From contig JAOPHQ010005439.1 in assembly GCA_030340625.1 (NCBI GenBank), positions 114,326 to 178,325 of the forward strand: a stretch of DNA of 64,000 nt, written 5' to 3'. This DNA is from Merluccius polli (Eukaryota; Chordata; Actinopteri; Gadiformes; Merlucciidae). Below, piece after piece: positions 1-64,000 of this stretch. Both the position numbers and the translations under genes were made by a program. How positions within the stretch are numbered: position 1 is the stretch's first letter; every line of letters starts with the position of its first letter. The notes beneath the pieces are model-generated. The model was given only the letters and a program-made list of their open reading frames with translations, was not told the DNA's origin and ran no database searches.

Positions 1-287
1 AACGTTGTGTATATATGTGTATGTTTGTATATGAAATGATCCCGAAGTCCACATCCTATCCCTCAACCGACCAGGATATCTTTCTCCAGCGGCTCCTCCG
101 CTTGGAGACGACGCGGACGGACTTTAATTTGAAAGCAGCCCTTTTAACCCGGAAGCTGTCATGTGGGCGCGGCGGGGGAGATAAACACGTCCGTTATAAA
201 CACACGCAGTGCCGTGGTCACACCTGTACCCGGACCTGGACCTTGTACCTGGACCTGTACCCGTACCTGTGTAGCTCGTATCCAGAC
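1..287 (+). promoter_or_regulatory. LRRC40 promoter-proximal region and 5'UTR
   Basis: This is the sequence upstream of the LRRC40 ATG. It includes GC-richer stretches with several CpGs (about 95-185). An irregular CCTGTACC/CCTGGACC short repeat occupies 223-272, just ahead of the start codon. The transcription start cannot be placed, and no convincing TATA box is seen. The function is inferred from position only. Confidence 0.5.
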
Positions 288-8851
<8,564 letters not shown>

Positions 8852-9075
8852 ATCCTGTTCTTACAGGCTGCACACTGCCCTCCCCCAACCAATAAGATCA
8901 GGGCCTGGTAGTGATGTCACTGCCCGTCGCCCTGAGGTGAAATTCCTCGACACAAGGATAGTGCTGTAATATTGGTGATCATAACATGTACAATCCATGC
9001 AAACTTAAAACACATCTTGTACTATATCCAATGAGAAGCACTTATACATACAATAAAGCAATTTATTTGTGGCTT
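8852..9075 (+). terminator. LRRC40 3'UTR and poly(A) signal
   Basis: A short 3'UTR follows the TAA at 8849-8851. A canonical AATAAA lies at 9052-9057, with a second at 9123-9128. GT-rich sequence (about 9085-9108: tctgtgcgcgtgcgcgtgtgc) follows the first signal, as expected of a cleavage-site downstream element. The cleavage point near 9075 is inferred. Confidence 0.65.
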
Positions 9076-9400
9076 TGCAATCTCTCTGTGCGCGTGCGCG
9101 TGTGCGTCTGCATTGCAGGCTTAATAAACGAGGCCATTTCACGGTCCACAGTCTTCATTTCCTGCTCCCTAAGAGCTGCACTTCGTTACACTATTGGTTA
9201 AATGACCACTCGGAAGCACAAGCAGGAAGTGCAGTCTACTCCTCAGTCAGGAGATGAGCTCCTGGCATCAGCTCAGCAGTGTATGTGTGAATCATGTGAA
9301 TGTTGTGTGGCGGGGTGGCCACTTGTCTCACAATGAACTGCAGTATTTCTGACAAAGATAAGAGGGCAAACACTTTTTTTTGTTAAGAACATTTGAATCA
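9076..9400. other. Short convergent intergenic gap
   Basis: About 325 bp separate the likely LRRC40 poly(A) site from the likely distal ARHGAP39 poly(A) signal. I see no gene in it; a second plus-strand AATAAA at 9123 could extend LRRC40 into it. Confidence 0.5.
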
Positions 9401-10756
9401 TTTATTTAAAACATCCATTTTTACTTCCAGAGTCGTCTCTTGAAAAGAATGAGGACGATGACGATGACGGTACATTAGAAACTGAAAACCGTTGACGAAA
9501 GCGAGCGAGCAGATGGGAGCGAAGCAGAGCAGCAGTGAGCAACATGGTGGCTTCCTTCCTCCCGTCTCTTGCGACGTCATCGTCTTTACAACATGAATCC
9601 TCCTAAGAGTCGTCACTGACTTAGAAACAGTGACGTCAAACAAACAAAAAAATCTCTTGGTGAATTTACTTTAGCGCTTAATGTAGCAATATTGTCTTTT
9701 TAAATCCATCTTTGTATTTTTGAGTGTAAAAAATCGTATGCCTTTTTTTTTAAATGCGTGAAGAAACAGAACGTTTTCTGCATGCTGATTGGTTCATTTG
9801 CTGGATCGGATCGATACACGACATTGCTACACGTTCTAGTCTATCTAAAACCGTCTCTTGCGTTGACAAATTCACTCACATATGCACACACACACACACA
9901 CACACGTCCCCAATCCACAACTCCTCAGTCATATATGTATTTTTCACAACACGTCAGGTCTTCGTGAACCTCGACTACATCACCCAACTCTGTTTCACAG
10001 ATTTGCACTTCCTTGAGAAGTGTGTGGTCACAGGGGCATAAATAAACAGTTCATCCCTTGTCAAGTCATATTTTCGCCCCCTTCCATTGGCAGTATACCA
10101 TAGCTATGTAAAAAGCAGGACCCAGGGGGCGGGGCCTACTGTAGTTGTGAATGCTAAAGTGGTGGTTAGAGGCGGAGGGGTAAAGTGATAAACGTCACAT
10201 TTTTTGTTTTGTTTTTTACAAAAGTGTCAGCGCAGAGCTTCAAACCCGCCTCCCCTCACACAGACAAACAATTATTAAAGTATAAACTAGACCCGAGGGG
10301 CCGAAGTTTAGAGGTAAGAGTTAAACAAGACAAAAAAACAGAAAACACCATCTGGTAGCTTCGCAGCCGTTTGGCAGGACCCCTGCATGGTCTACACCTT
10401 CTCACTTCCTAAAGGGTGGGATCAAGGTAAGAATGGCGGCAAACTGTAACCTTCAGACGTAGGAAATTCAGTAGTTCTGCAGCTGTGTTCCCACCGGCGC
10501 GTTTGACACGCTTTCCCCCTTCGCAATAGTTTGTAGGCCTATATACTAGTTATTTTTTTTACACAGTCTGTACATCGGTTTAATGTACATGATATATATA
10601 TATTTATATATTTATATGTGTGTAGTAGTGGTGGTAAGGGGTGTGTACGTGTTTTGTGAGAGAGGGCAAGATGAAGGAACAAGCATGGTCAAATACTCAT
10701 TCAACATTTGCCACTCAAAATGTCAGTGACATTTGCAGCTGAATAGTATTCTACCA

Positions 10757-10876
<120 letters not shown>

Positions 10877-11395
10877 TGTGAATGCACACGAAAGAAAAAA
10901 AAAGAAGAAATAATTCAAAACAAATTGCACATTCATCCCTTTTGTGTGAAGAAGATTCGACAAACATGGCGTCTATACAGGCCGAACACTCACACACACC
11001 CACATGTACGTCAAAGGGCCACATCTCACGTGTACGCGTGAATAAACATGTCATTTTGAACAAAAAAAATTCTAAATGTATATCCACACAAACACCTTTT
11101 TACTAGAAAGTGACAAATGGAGAGCGGATGGCGGGAGCAATAATACTTTCAAAAGGCATTTAAAAGACAAATCAAATAAATATAAATAAATTACTTTCAA
11201 GAGCACAGGTTAAAAACAAACAAAAAAAACGCCCCCGAAAAAAGTAGACCACCAGACAGGCTGTTGTGAGGCAGGTGTGTCTGTAAACAATAACGGACGG
11301 ATAGACGGCTTCTCTGAAACGGCGCGTCGGACAAAAACCCAACAGGACGGAAACATCGTAATTCAGTCTTGGAGAGGATTGGGGGGGGGGGGTAA

Positions 11396-11435
<40 letters not shown>

Positions 11436-11562
11436 ACATCATTAACTCCTTCGTAGCTCCTTATTAGCAGTGCTGCTGTACTTCTGCCCTTCTCCATATT
11501 GTATTGATGTTTGGGGTTATGTGTGTGTGGCGGAAGCTTTATTTGGCAGCCCCAAATAGATG

Positions 11563-11688
<126 letters not shown>

Positions 11689-11961
11689 TGGCCAGGACAT
11701 TGCCACAGCACCTTCATACTTGGGTTTGGAGCTGAAGAGACCGAGCCGAGAGGGCCTCCCCCCCCCTCTTCCCCTGAGCCCACCATACATCACTCCCCCT
11801 TCTCTCCTGGCTCTCGTCTCAGCCACAGGAAACTCAGGCCAGCTCAGTTCACACTGGTTTGCAGTTTGTATTTGTTTTCTTCCTGCGTGGGTTAAAAAAA
11901 TGTGGTCAAAAGCACACCGGTGTTTTGTTGAAGAAGGCAGTGCGTTTGGTGGTCCGGACAG

Positions 11962-11962
<1 letters not shown>

Positions 11963-12039
<77 letters not shown>
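11963..12039. repeat. (GT)n microsatellite
   Basis: About 77 nt of GT repeat in the putative 3'UTR, 400 nt from the ARHGAP39 stop codon. Confidence 0.97.
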
Positions 12040-12041
<2 letters not shown>

Positions 12042-12416
12042 TAATGAGACCGTGGGGCATGCGGCATGTGTGTGTGTGTGTGTGTTTTGCACACCGTGTG
12101 CAATAAAAAGGAAGGTATTGAGGTGTACAACAAATAGAAACAAATGAGTAAAAGGCAAATGTTTCTTTTTACCCCAAGGTCATAGTAAGTGATGTTGTAG
12201 CATGTTGTATTTTTTATATCGTGACATCCCTGCCTATTCCTGCCAATAATATAAATGCAAGTGTGTGTGTGTGTTATTCTTTATCCTATGATGACGTATT
12301 GTTACAAACATACGCACACATATGTGTGCACCACAATGTCCCTGTACTAGGGGGGTTAGCATGGGGCCGGCATCAGGTAGCACAGGTTAACAAGTGTTTG
12401 TTGTGTATACGCTGTC

Positions 12417-12438
12417 GGGGGGGGGGGGGGGGGGGGGG
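12417..12438. repeat. G homopolymer next to the ARHGAP39 stop codon
   Basis: 22 consecutive G on the plus strand; on the transcript this is a C run starting at the first base after TAG. Confidence 0.97.
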
Positions 12439-56138
<43,700 letters not shown>

Positions 56139-56378
56139 TTTCCAGACGGTTCCTTTTGTTAGTATCCGTAAGTGATAATCCCAGGGACGTGCTGGTCCAT
56201 GCCGCCGCCGCCGCAGTGCACGCGCCGCTCCTCCTGCGTGGCTGTAGGAGATTGAAAGCCTCACGCGCACTCCTGTCTCAACCGCCCCGCCGCCGCGCGC
56301 ACGCACGCACGCTGTCGTCACCGCCCTGACGTCACTCCGTCTGCGGACGTGATTCCTCCTGGAGTTGGCAGCGGAAAG

Positions 56379-56436
56379 GGGGGGGGGGGGGGGGGGGGTG
56401 TGACGTGAATTGGGGGGGGGGGGGGGGGGGGGGGGG
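56379..56436. repeat. Two G homopolymers upstream of ARHGAP39
   Basis: G runs of about 20 and 23 nt (56379-56398 and 56413-56436), separated by TGTGACGTGAATT. They bound the CpG-rich promoter region. Confidence 0.93.
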
Positions 56437-57880
56437 CAATTTTTTTTCACATTCAACGACACCCCATTGTTGATCAATGAAATATGCGTGGATCAATTAT
56501 ATATGACCATACTTATTTTTATTTTATTTTTTTTAAATCTTTTTAATTGATCAAAAATGATGATGTCATTATTTAAGTAGTTCTGTATTTAGAGTGATAG
56601 TGTGACACACATTGTGGGCATACCTGGCTGTTGCACCTGCTGCTACGGTGTGTGCTTTATTATTATAATTATTAGTAGTATTATAATAAAAGTGGGGATG
56701 GTGCGCCCTCAAGTGGACTCCTGTCTCCATGCAAGTCTTTCCAGTCAGGTCACATAACAGGCCTATAGGCTCAGACACAGCTCACATTGAATTACAGCAA
56801 CGAGATGTTTTTTTCCCCTCTGGTGGTGCCAGGTAGGGGTTGATGACGCCCGTCGACCACCACCTCTCTGGTGGTCGACCCGTGTTGTCTACTCGCGTCG
56901 TCTGCATTCACTCCATCATCAGGCCAATTATTTTAGGGCAATGGCGGATCATGGGGTCACTAGTTCCAGATGTTGGGATCTGAGGTCAAGCCGGCCTCCG
57001 CTTCGTCTGACCGTGTTTCGATGGGAAAGGGTGGCCTGTTTGTGACTACATCACGACCTTGAAGATTACTTATTTTGTGGTGGGTGGGTGGTGAAATGAG
57101 GATGTTATGATAACGTGATGATTTCAGTGGTGGTCAGTATTGATCACATTGACGTATCTTAACTACAAGAATAACGAGTTGTAGGCTGTGACACTGTATG
57201 ATGCATGGCTGTTTATATGGATGGGAGCGTTTGAAGATGTAGAAATAGACCTCCCTATTACAGTAATAGGTAATACAGTAATTCTCTTAATACAGTAATA
57301 GTATTACTGTATTAAGAGATGTTCTAGAAATGACTGCATGTTGGATGAGATGGAGATTGAGTGCTGTGCCTACCCCACACCCTGGCCAAATTAACACAAG
57401 GCTTACACTGAAAATCCTCACGTCATTACCTCACATAGCTTGTTATTTTGCGATGGTCAGATTGCTCCTGCTGGCTTGCAGAAACAATTTTACCTTCTCT
57501 TTCAGCAGGGAAGCAATAAAGCTCATCCATTCTCTCCCCATGAAGGACAGCCAACCATGATAGGATTGAAGGCTTGATGGGGGTTGGGTCCAAGGTCAAG
57601 ACAACGAGCATAGACCAAGACTTTGAAACACTATTGAGTTTATTACAGCTTCAACCATAGGGTCAATGTGTCCATTGCGTATTTGCTTACTGATGAAGAA
57701 TAAGAAATGAGTTACTGAATGTTCAGGTCTAAAAAACAATCCTGTTCCTGTTGCTGCAGGCAGCGATGAACGGACCCTCGCCCCTTGCACACGTTGGGGG
57801 AAGCAGCAGTCGCCGTCTTGTTACTCGAGGAATGAATGAGTAAAATATTTCCTGTGTGGAGTATGTGGCGATGGGGATGA
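56437..57880. other. Intergenic, AT-rich
   Basis: No gene recognised. A near-perfect 37-bp palindrome lies at 57283-57319; otherwise the sequence is unremarkable. Confidence 0.5.
57283..57319. repeat. 37-bp near-perfect palindrome
   Basis: TCTCTTAATACAGTAATA - G - TATTACTGTATTAAGAGA. Perfect 18-bp arms around a single base. Related TACAGTAATAGGTAATACAG words precede it. Confidence 0.97.
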
Positions 57881-57889
57881 CACATTGTT

Positions 57890-58440
57890 CAGTTCAGTTT
57901 ATTGAAGTTGCATCTCAGATCATATTTACATACAATGCAAGAGCAAAAATCTTAGGTCTCTACCCCCCTCCTGACCAGCAGCAGCCTAAAGCGCATATAA
58001 GTGCACATATAAACTAGAATACTAGAATAGCAGCAATGATAAGAACATACACCTATCTACAACTGAGCAAAAACCTCTTAAAAATAACATGCATGCACAC
58101 ATATTAGGTATATGACCACTCACACACACGTGCACCACATGGGAATGGGAATAACTCTAAAAACACAGTGATAAAAACAGTGCATTGCATATTCATAATA
58201 AGTAAGGGAGAATAATGCATGAGTTTATCTACTGTTGAGAAGCCTGATAGTTTGATAGAAAAAGAAGTCCCTGAGTCTGCTGGTCTTCGCTCTCAGACTA
58301 CAGTAGCGCTTGCCAGAGGGCAGCAGCTGGAAAAGGTTACTGTTAGGGTGGCTGGGGTCCTTGATACTCTTTTGGGCCTTCTTCTTGCACCTATCCTGAT
58401 ACAGGTCTGCTATAGGTGTGACATTGGGCATTGTGCATAC
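57890..58440 (+). mobile_element. Possible LINE/SINE-like dispersed repeat relic
   Basis: Starts GTTCAGTTCAGTTTATTGAA and contains the block AGAAGCCTGATAG...GAGTCTGCTGGTC...CAGCTGG...GGGTGGCTGGGGTCCTTGAT. I recognise this block as a recurrent vertebrate interspersed repeat but cannot name its class with certainty. The open frame at 58219-58446 belongs to it and is not a gene. Confidence 0.4.
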
Positions 58441-58462
58441 ATTTGATGAAGAATGTGGACTC

Positions 58463-58880
58463 TAGGCTTCATTTCCTGTTGCAAGTAGGTGGTGCTACAT
58501 TAGCGAGTTATAAATACATGTACTGGAAGTGGCCTGATATGGCTATACATTTTCATGAATATTGGACATTGCATGAAGGAGTTAAATATCACTCCCTGTT
58601 GTCCACTATGCGGTACTAATTATATTTTTGCTTCCTGTTGCCAATAGGTGGCGAGATGATTATGACTCAATATTGGCATGTAGATGTCTTCAGGCCTGCA
58701 CTCTTATCAAACACTACAGACAACATACAGTCAAGTTATAACAGCTTCCTGTGTCCACTATGCGGCGCTGCAGAACACGCACTAATTATACATCATGTTG
58801 CTGTATATCAAGTGAAGACCATGAACAATGTAATGACGTTTTTTACATAAGTCTTGCTCCCTGTTGCCAGGAGGTGGGAT
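58463..58880. repeat. Modular repeat with recurring CTTCCTGTTG...GGTGGCG units
   Basis: Related modules recur about every 60-160 nt: TTTCCTGTTGCAAGTAGGTGG (58471), TCCCTGTTGTCCACTATGCGG (58593), CTTCCTGTTGCCAATAGGTGG (58631), CTTCCTGTGTCCACTATGCGG (58745) and CTCCCTGTTGCCAGGAGGTGG (58857). Two versions (GGTGG and TATGCGG) alternate, pointing to a tandem composite unit. Confidence 0.75.
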
Positions 58881-60070
58881 ATCGCGATACCAGACATTTA
58901 GCAGTCGATACCGATACCAGTGAAATTCGATACCACGGTAAAAATCTAAACAATAAATCTTCATGTCCTTCAACATACACTCCTTCATTAAAAACATTTG
59001 AACATTACAAAAAAACAACAGTGGCATGTAGCGTTCAAGTTATAAATACAAATCAACCACTATTACATTACAAAAAACAATGGCATGTAAAAAGAGAAAA
59101 GGAAAAGCTCCGGGAACAGTTTGGACCGGCTTCTGAATACAGTGGAAAGGTAATTGAAAGTCTTAAAGAAATGGTTTGATATTAATAATAATATCATTGA
59201 ATTTAAGTAAAACAACGTTTATAATATTTGGTAATTGGCACATCATTGATTATTATTATTATGATTAATGATGTTGAAATAGAATAGATGTTGAAAATAC
59301 ATTTCTGGGCGTGATAATTGATAATAAATTATGTTGAAAACCACACAAATGTAAAAACAAAAATGTCTAAAACCATTGCAATAGTGTGTATAATAAATAG
59401 ACCCTTTTTGTGCCTACGTCACGATGACGTCGCGGTGTTAGCTGGAGGCAAAACAAAGCCCAAACGTACGGCCGTGACGTCATCAAAACACTGAATAGTA
59501 AATAACGTTAGATTTACCTCTTAAACGTTTCACGGTGAGTTATTGTCATACAATTCACGTCTATGGTTTAAATGTCTTTACATGTTTAATAATAACCCGG
59601 TCGATCTCGCAATGCCGTTAACTGTGGACAAAAAAAAGGCATGTAAACGGAGTCAAATTAGCACAATAATAATTTATGTCTTAAAAAGTTTAACGGTTTT
59701 ATTAATATGGTGTTAATACACATATGAAACTATTCAATAGTTGTATCTACTCTGATCTCAACGATTTCCTTGCTAAATATGGAGTTAAAAAAGCTGTGAA
59801 TGGTAAATAGCTGTTTAAATAGATAAATGGGAGAGATTGCTCATATTCAATAGACATATGTTCTCTCTTAACTAACACTATGCTGTAAAAAGTAATTATC
59901 CAATCTCTCATTTGAATATATACGTATATATATATAATCTTTTCGGAGGAGGAATCTTTTTTGCTGTGAGCTCCAGTTTCCCAGTTTCCCGAAAGCGTCG
60001 TTAGCCTAAGTGGTTCCAGAGCCCGTCTACGGAGAGCCTGTCCACTCCCTATTAAGTCCCATTGTACCGA
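58881..60070. other. Intergenic with MITE-like debris
   Basis: No gene recognised. GATACCGATACC-type words near 58910, a TACGTCACGATGACGTCGCGG patch near 59417, and AT-rich DNA. A GTTTCCCGAAAGCGTCGTTA word near 59983 has a cousin at 60923. Confidence 0.45.
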
Positions 60071-60076
60071 ATTCTG

Positions 60077-60816
60077 GTTGCAGTTCCACCAGAGCTCCAC
60101 TGGGGGCGATCGCCTGTGAGTGCAGAATGAATGGGAGCAGATGGAGCTAGACGGCTAAATGTGTCTCTTTCACCTGATTCTCATTGAAAAAAACTCCGAT
60201 TTGATTGTAGTTCTTACAAGTTCAACATAGGTTATAGATCGAAAGTTGAATGAACGAGTACTTATGTCCTTTCGATTTCTTACAGGACGAGTTGTTGTTG
60301 CCCATAACACGCTAGCATTCTGCTAATGAACGCTGATTGGTCAGTGAAGGACTGATTACGACCAGAGATCTGCTTGATGGCATCTTTGCATCCGAAGCGG
60401 GACCAGAACGTTATGGTGGACAATTTCGCCCAAGTTCTTTTTTTTTTTTAACACAGCAACTTCTTTTGGTTGCTGGCACTTTTATCTGCGTATCGTTATG
60501 CCGTACTGCTGTGTTATCGATGCCTTGAGGGAAAGGGAGAGGCTTGCCGTAAAGCAGTATCTCTGGTCGTAAGATGAGTATGACATCATTGACATTTTAA
60601 AATACTTTTTTAAAGCAAATAAGTGACTCTAAAAAATCTAACACCCAGCAATGTGTAATTTCTTTGCGTCCCCTTTCGAAATCAACATTCAAATTACTAG
60701 ACAAAAAATTATATCCTGAGAAAAGTGGAGTTTGAGGGGTATAGCTCCATAGACCGCCATTCATTCTGCACTCACACTGTGAGCGCCCTCACATGGAACC
60801 AGAGGGGAACTGCAAC
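60077..60816. mobile_element. DNA element with long inverted ends
   Basis: The left block (GTTGCAGTTCCACCAGAGCT, then GTGAGTGCAGAATGAATGGG) is mirrored by the right block read on the minus strand (GTTGCAGTTCCCCTCTGGTT, then GTGAGTGCAGAATGAATGGC). Arms are about 70 bp with mismatches, and the interior is about 600 bp with no transposase frame. Flanking GTTTCCCGAAAGC words (59984 and 60924) suggest insertion in, or composition with, another repeat. Confidence 0.65.
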
Positions 60817-61090
60817 AGTTCAGAACCCGGAAGTAAACCGAGAGTGGAACTTCTCTCCTTATTAGACATTCTCTGGTGGTTCGTTAAGTTTGTCGTACGA
60901 CCATCAGACAGTTTTCACACCGTTTCCCGAAAGCATCGTTGCGTAACGACCGTCGTTAAGACGCTCGTAGCGAACGAGAGCTCCAGCTGTCCTCGTAGCG
61001 CTACGAGCGTCGTCATCCAATACCACTGAATGTCCAGCTGGTGACTCCACTGATGCTAAAGTTACGATATGCTATATAGCTTAGTTTATG

Positions 61091-61350
61091 TTATACCATG
61101 GTCTGGGTGAATACTCGATTCTGATTGGCTGGAGGGTGTAGGTTAAAAAGTGTTAATGTACACCTAGGAAAGACGTTGACGCTATGAAGACGCTATGGCC
61201 ACGTTGCTTGGCAACGCCTGCATACGGGAGATATTAAATAGTCTGCTCGACTTGTAAAAATGAATAAAACCCTCACGATTTTAACTCTAAAACACATTAA
61301 AAGTATTCATTGATTAAATATTTCTTTCTTTCGTAAGTGACCATGGTATA
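61091..61350. mobile_element. Short element bounded by TATACCATGGTC inverted ends
   Basis: TTATACCATGGTC at 61091 and its complement GACCATGGTATA ending at 61350. Family words GAATACTCGATTCTGATTGG follow the left end. It is the same kind of TCTGATTGGC-containing fold-back seen at 13335-13432. Confidence 0.55.
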
Positions 61351-62302
<952 letters not shown>

Positions 62303-62780
62303 CCGGAGTTTTCAAACTAAAACTGGGTCAGCAGTGTTTTCAATAATCTCCATTTTAGGGGTTGTAAAATGAAGGAGTAGTGTGTACGCTAGGCGGAAAC
62401 ATGGCAAAAGTTATGCGATTTAAAACGAAAACGTAGTAGTGTGGATGTAGCCTCAGAGCAGATCAAGTGGCGTTACGGCGGTCAGCGTGCCAGCCACGTC
62501 TTCTCACTTAGCTGGCATACACACGTATAGCGAAACATAAACCAATCAAATCATATTATATTCTGTCCAAAAGTGCCCATTTAAACTTTTTACATGGAAA
62601 GCTCCACGGAGCCCAGTCACACTCCATACTACTCTCTACTCCATAGCTTGCTCTCTGGCGACCCGCTCAGACAGAATCTGGTCGGCCTGGTGGGCTTCAA
62701 CTTTACAGGCCCAATTCAAGCTCTCCTCTGTCGGACTGCACACCGACTCTGTGTAGTCATACAAGGCCAGCACTTGGTAA

Positions 62781-63998
62781 GGGACTGTACGATATTTAGC
62801 GGGGGGGGAGGGCCGGTCGCCAGACGATCGGGTTAAAATTGTTCTGCCTGGCCCTCCCCCCTGGTAATTTTTTTTTTTCCGGGGCCCTCCCCCCGGCTCA
62901 AAAAAATTCTCCTAGGCCCTCCCCGCTACGTGAATCAAATAAAATTGGTCGGAAAATGACGTTTACAAGGTTAAAACGGCCACATAAGCACACATACACA
63001 CACACGGTACACACGCAGCAAGAGCAGGGGTTTATGCCACGCTGTGCCTTGAACTTGAGAATGGGGACAAGCCTGCTTTTATCAATGTTACGAGACTCCC
63101 CCAATAATTTCACAACTTGGCTGATGACATTGTACCTTATAGGCTATTATAAGACAAAACACAAACTACTGTGACTAAGAGCGACTAATGATCACCCTGC
63201 GATTCTTGGTCTATGTGGTCAGTGGCGTCAGTTTGGTTTTAGAAGTGGTGGGGACAATAACCATAAGCTTGAGTGTGGTTTGAAAAGTGCTGGGGACCCT
63301 TATGTAAGCTATTCATCCATTCAACGCTGCATTACAATATGCTCTACATTCGGCGCGATTGTCAACGGGGGGGGGGGGGGGGGGGGGGGGGGAGCACCGG
63401 ACCCGCCAGCCGCGGACCCAGCACCGGACCCGCGGACCCGCGGACTCAGCCGCAGACCCGTCCACACACAGCCCGTGTGCATGCTGTGAGGATGTCATCG
63501 TGCGCGCCGCGGGGGGGAATAAAAAAATAAAAAAGGTGCCGGATCCACCGTTGGAGGTGCCGGAACATATTCCGGCGTGTTCCGGCCCAAATTAAGCCCT
63601 GGATACTGACGCCAAAGGTACCCTCCCGCGTCTGTGTGAAACGATCTGGGGTCTCATAAACCCGTTCGCGGTGGTATGAGACGAGCAGAGTCTACAGCGT
63701 CCGCTCGCAGAGCAGAGTCTACAGCGTCCGCAGTCTACTGTGAAACAATTCACTCCAAAAAGGGTTATGGTTATGGTAAAGGAGACGTTCACTTCCTTAC
63801 AGGCTATCCTATCTTTCATTTAAACATCGAACTCGGCATGAGTCATGACGATTGCCCCCCCATAAAATAATTTTCCTCGGCCCTCCCCCCAGGCCAAAAA
63901 TATTCTCCTGGGCCCTCCCCTAAGGCTTAAAAAAATTATCCTAGGCCCTCCCCCCCTGACGACCGGCCCTCCCCCCCCGGTAAATATCGTACAGTCCC
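62781..63998. mobile_element. Non-autonomous DNA transposon with 43-bp TIRs at window end
   Basis: The left end 62781-62823 (GGGACTGTACGATATTTAGC, G8, AGGGCCGGTCGCCAG) matches the right end 63956-63998 read on the minus strand with two mismatches in 43. Both ends carry subterminal GGCCCTCCCC modules joined by AAAAAAATTCTCCTA-type spacers (left about 62846-62935, right about 63878-63955). The 1.2-kb interior lacks a transposase frame. It includes a 26-nt G run and a hAT-like fragment whose minus-strand start is CAGGGCTTAATTTGGGCC (near 63601). The target duplication lies at or beyond the window edge. Confidence 0.85.
63367..63392. repeat. 26-nt G homopolymer
   Basis: G run inside the terminal-inverted-repeat element, followed by CCGGACCCGC-type GC-rich repeats to about 63460. 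Confidence 0.95.
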
Positions 63999-64000
63999 TA

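Noticed and set aside
58219..58446. 75-codon frame near a hydrophobic stretch
   Set aside because: Lies within a block I recognise as an interspersed vertebrate repeat.

Overview
The window is vertebrate nuclear DNA, almost certainly from a ray-finned (teleost) fish. Evidence: multi-exon genes with GT/AG splice sites, two vertebrate gene families recognisable by protein content, very long (CA)n/(GT)n microsatellites in introns, and many short terminal-inverted-repeat DNA transposons of fish type. I found no operons, CRISPR arrays or prokaryotic signals, and I cannot name the species.

Two protein-coding genes lie tail to tail. (1) LRRC40, plus strand, 288-8851: 15 coding exons that join in one frame to 598 codons plus stop. 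It encodes a leucine-rich-repeat protein. (2) ARHGAP39 (Vilse/CrossGAP type), minus strand, ATG at 56138 and stop at 12439: 11 coding exons that join in one frame to 1104 codons plus stop, with two WW domains, a long low-complexity middle, a MyTH4 domain and a RhoGAP domain. Its first coding exon carries only 11 coding bases and lies in a GC-rich promoter region near 55.6-56.4 kb. It is separated from exon 2 by a 27-kb intron that fills much of the window. The 3' ends of the two genes come within about 0.35 kb of each other near 9.06-9.40 kb.

Layout: 1-287 LRRC40 promoter/5'UTR; 288-8851 LRRC40, with a 1.9-kb hAT-type element in intron 2 that carries a dense array of TTACGTAA/TTGCGTAA-like words; 8852-9400 convergent 3' ends; 9401-12438 likely ARHGAP39 3'UTR; 12439-28774 ARHGAP39 exons 11 to 2; 28775-56127 ARHGAP39 intron 1 (microsatellites, MITEs, a LINE relic, and AT-rich unique DNA that may hold conserved noncoding elements); 56128-56138 ARHGAP39 exon 1; 56139-64000 intergenic DNA with palindromic DNA-transposon debris and, at the right edge, an element bounded by 43-bp terminal inverted repeats.

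The genes do not form a pathway. ARHGAP39 is a Rho-family GTPase-activating protein tied to Robo-dependent axon guidance and actin control, whereas LRRC40 is a poorly characterised LRR scaffold. No undescribed multi-gene system was found. The more unusual observations are the bZIP-site-like array inside the hAT element, stacked in-frame splice donors in ARHGAP39 exon 3, two apparently absent frame-neutral ARHGAP39 segments, and a LRRC40 acceptor whose pyrimidine tract is replaced by about 110 nt of (GT)n.
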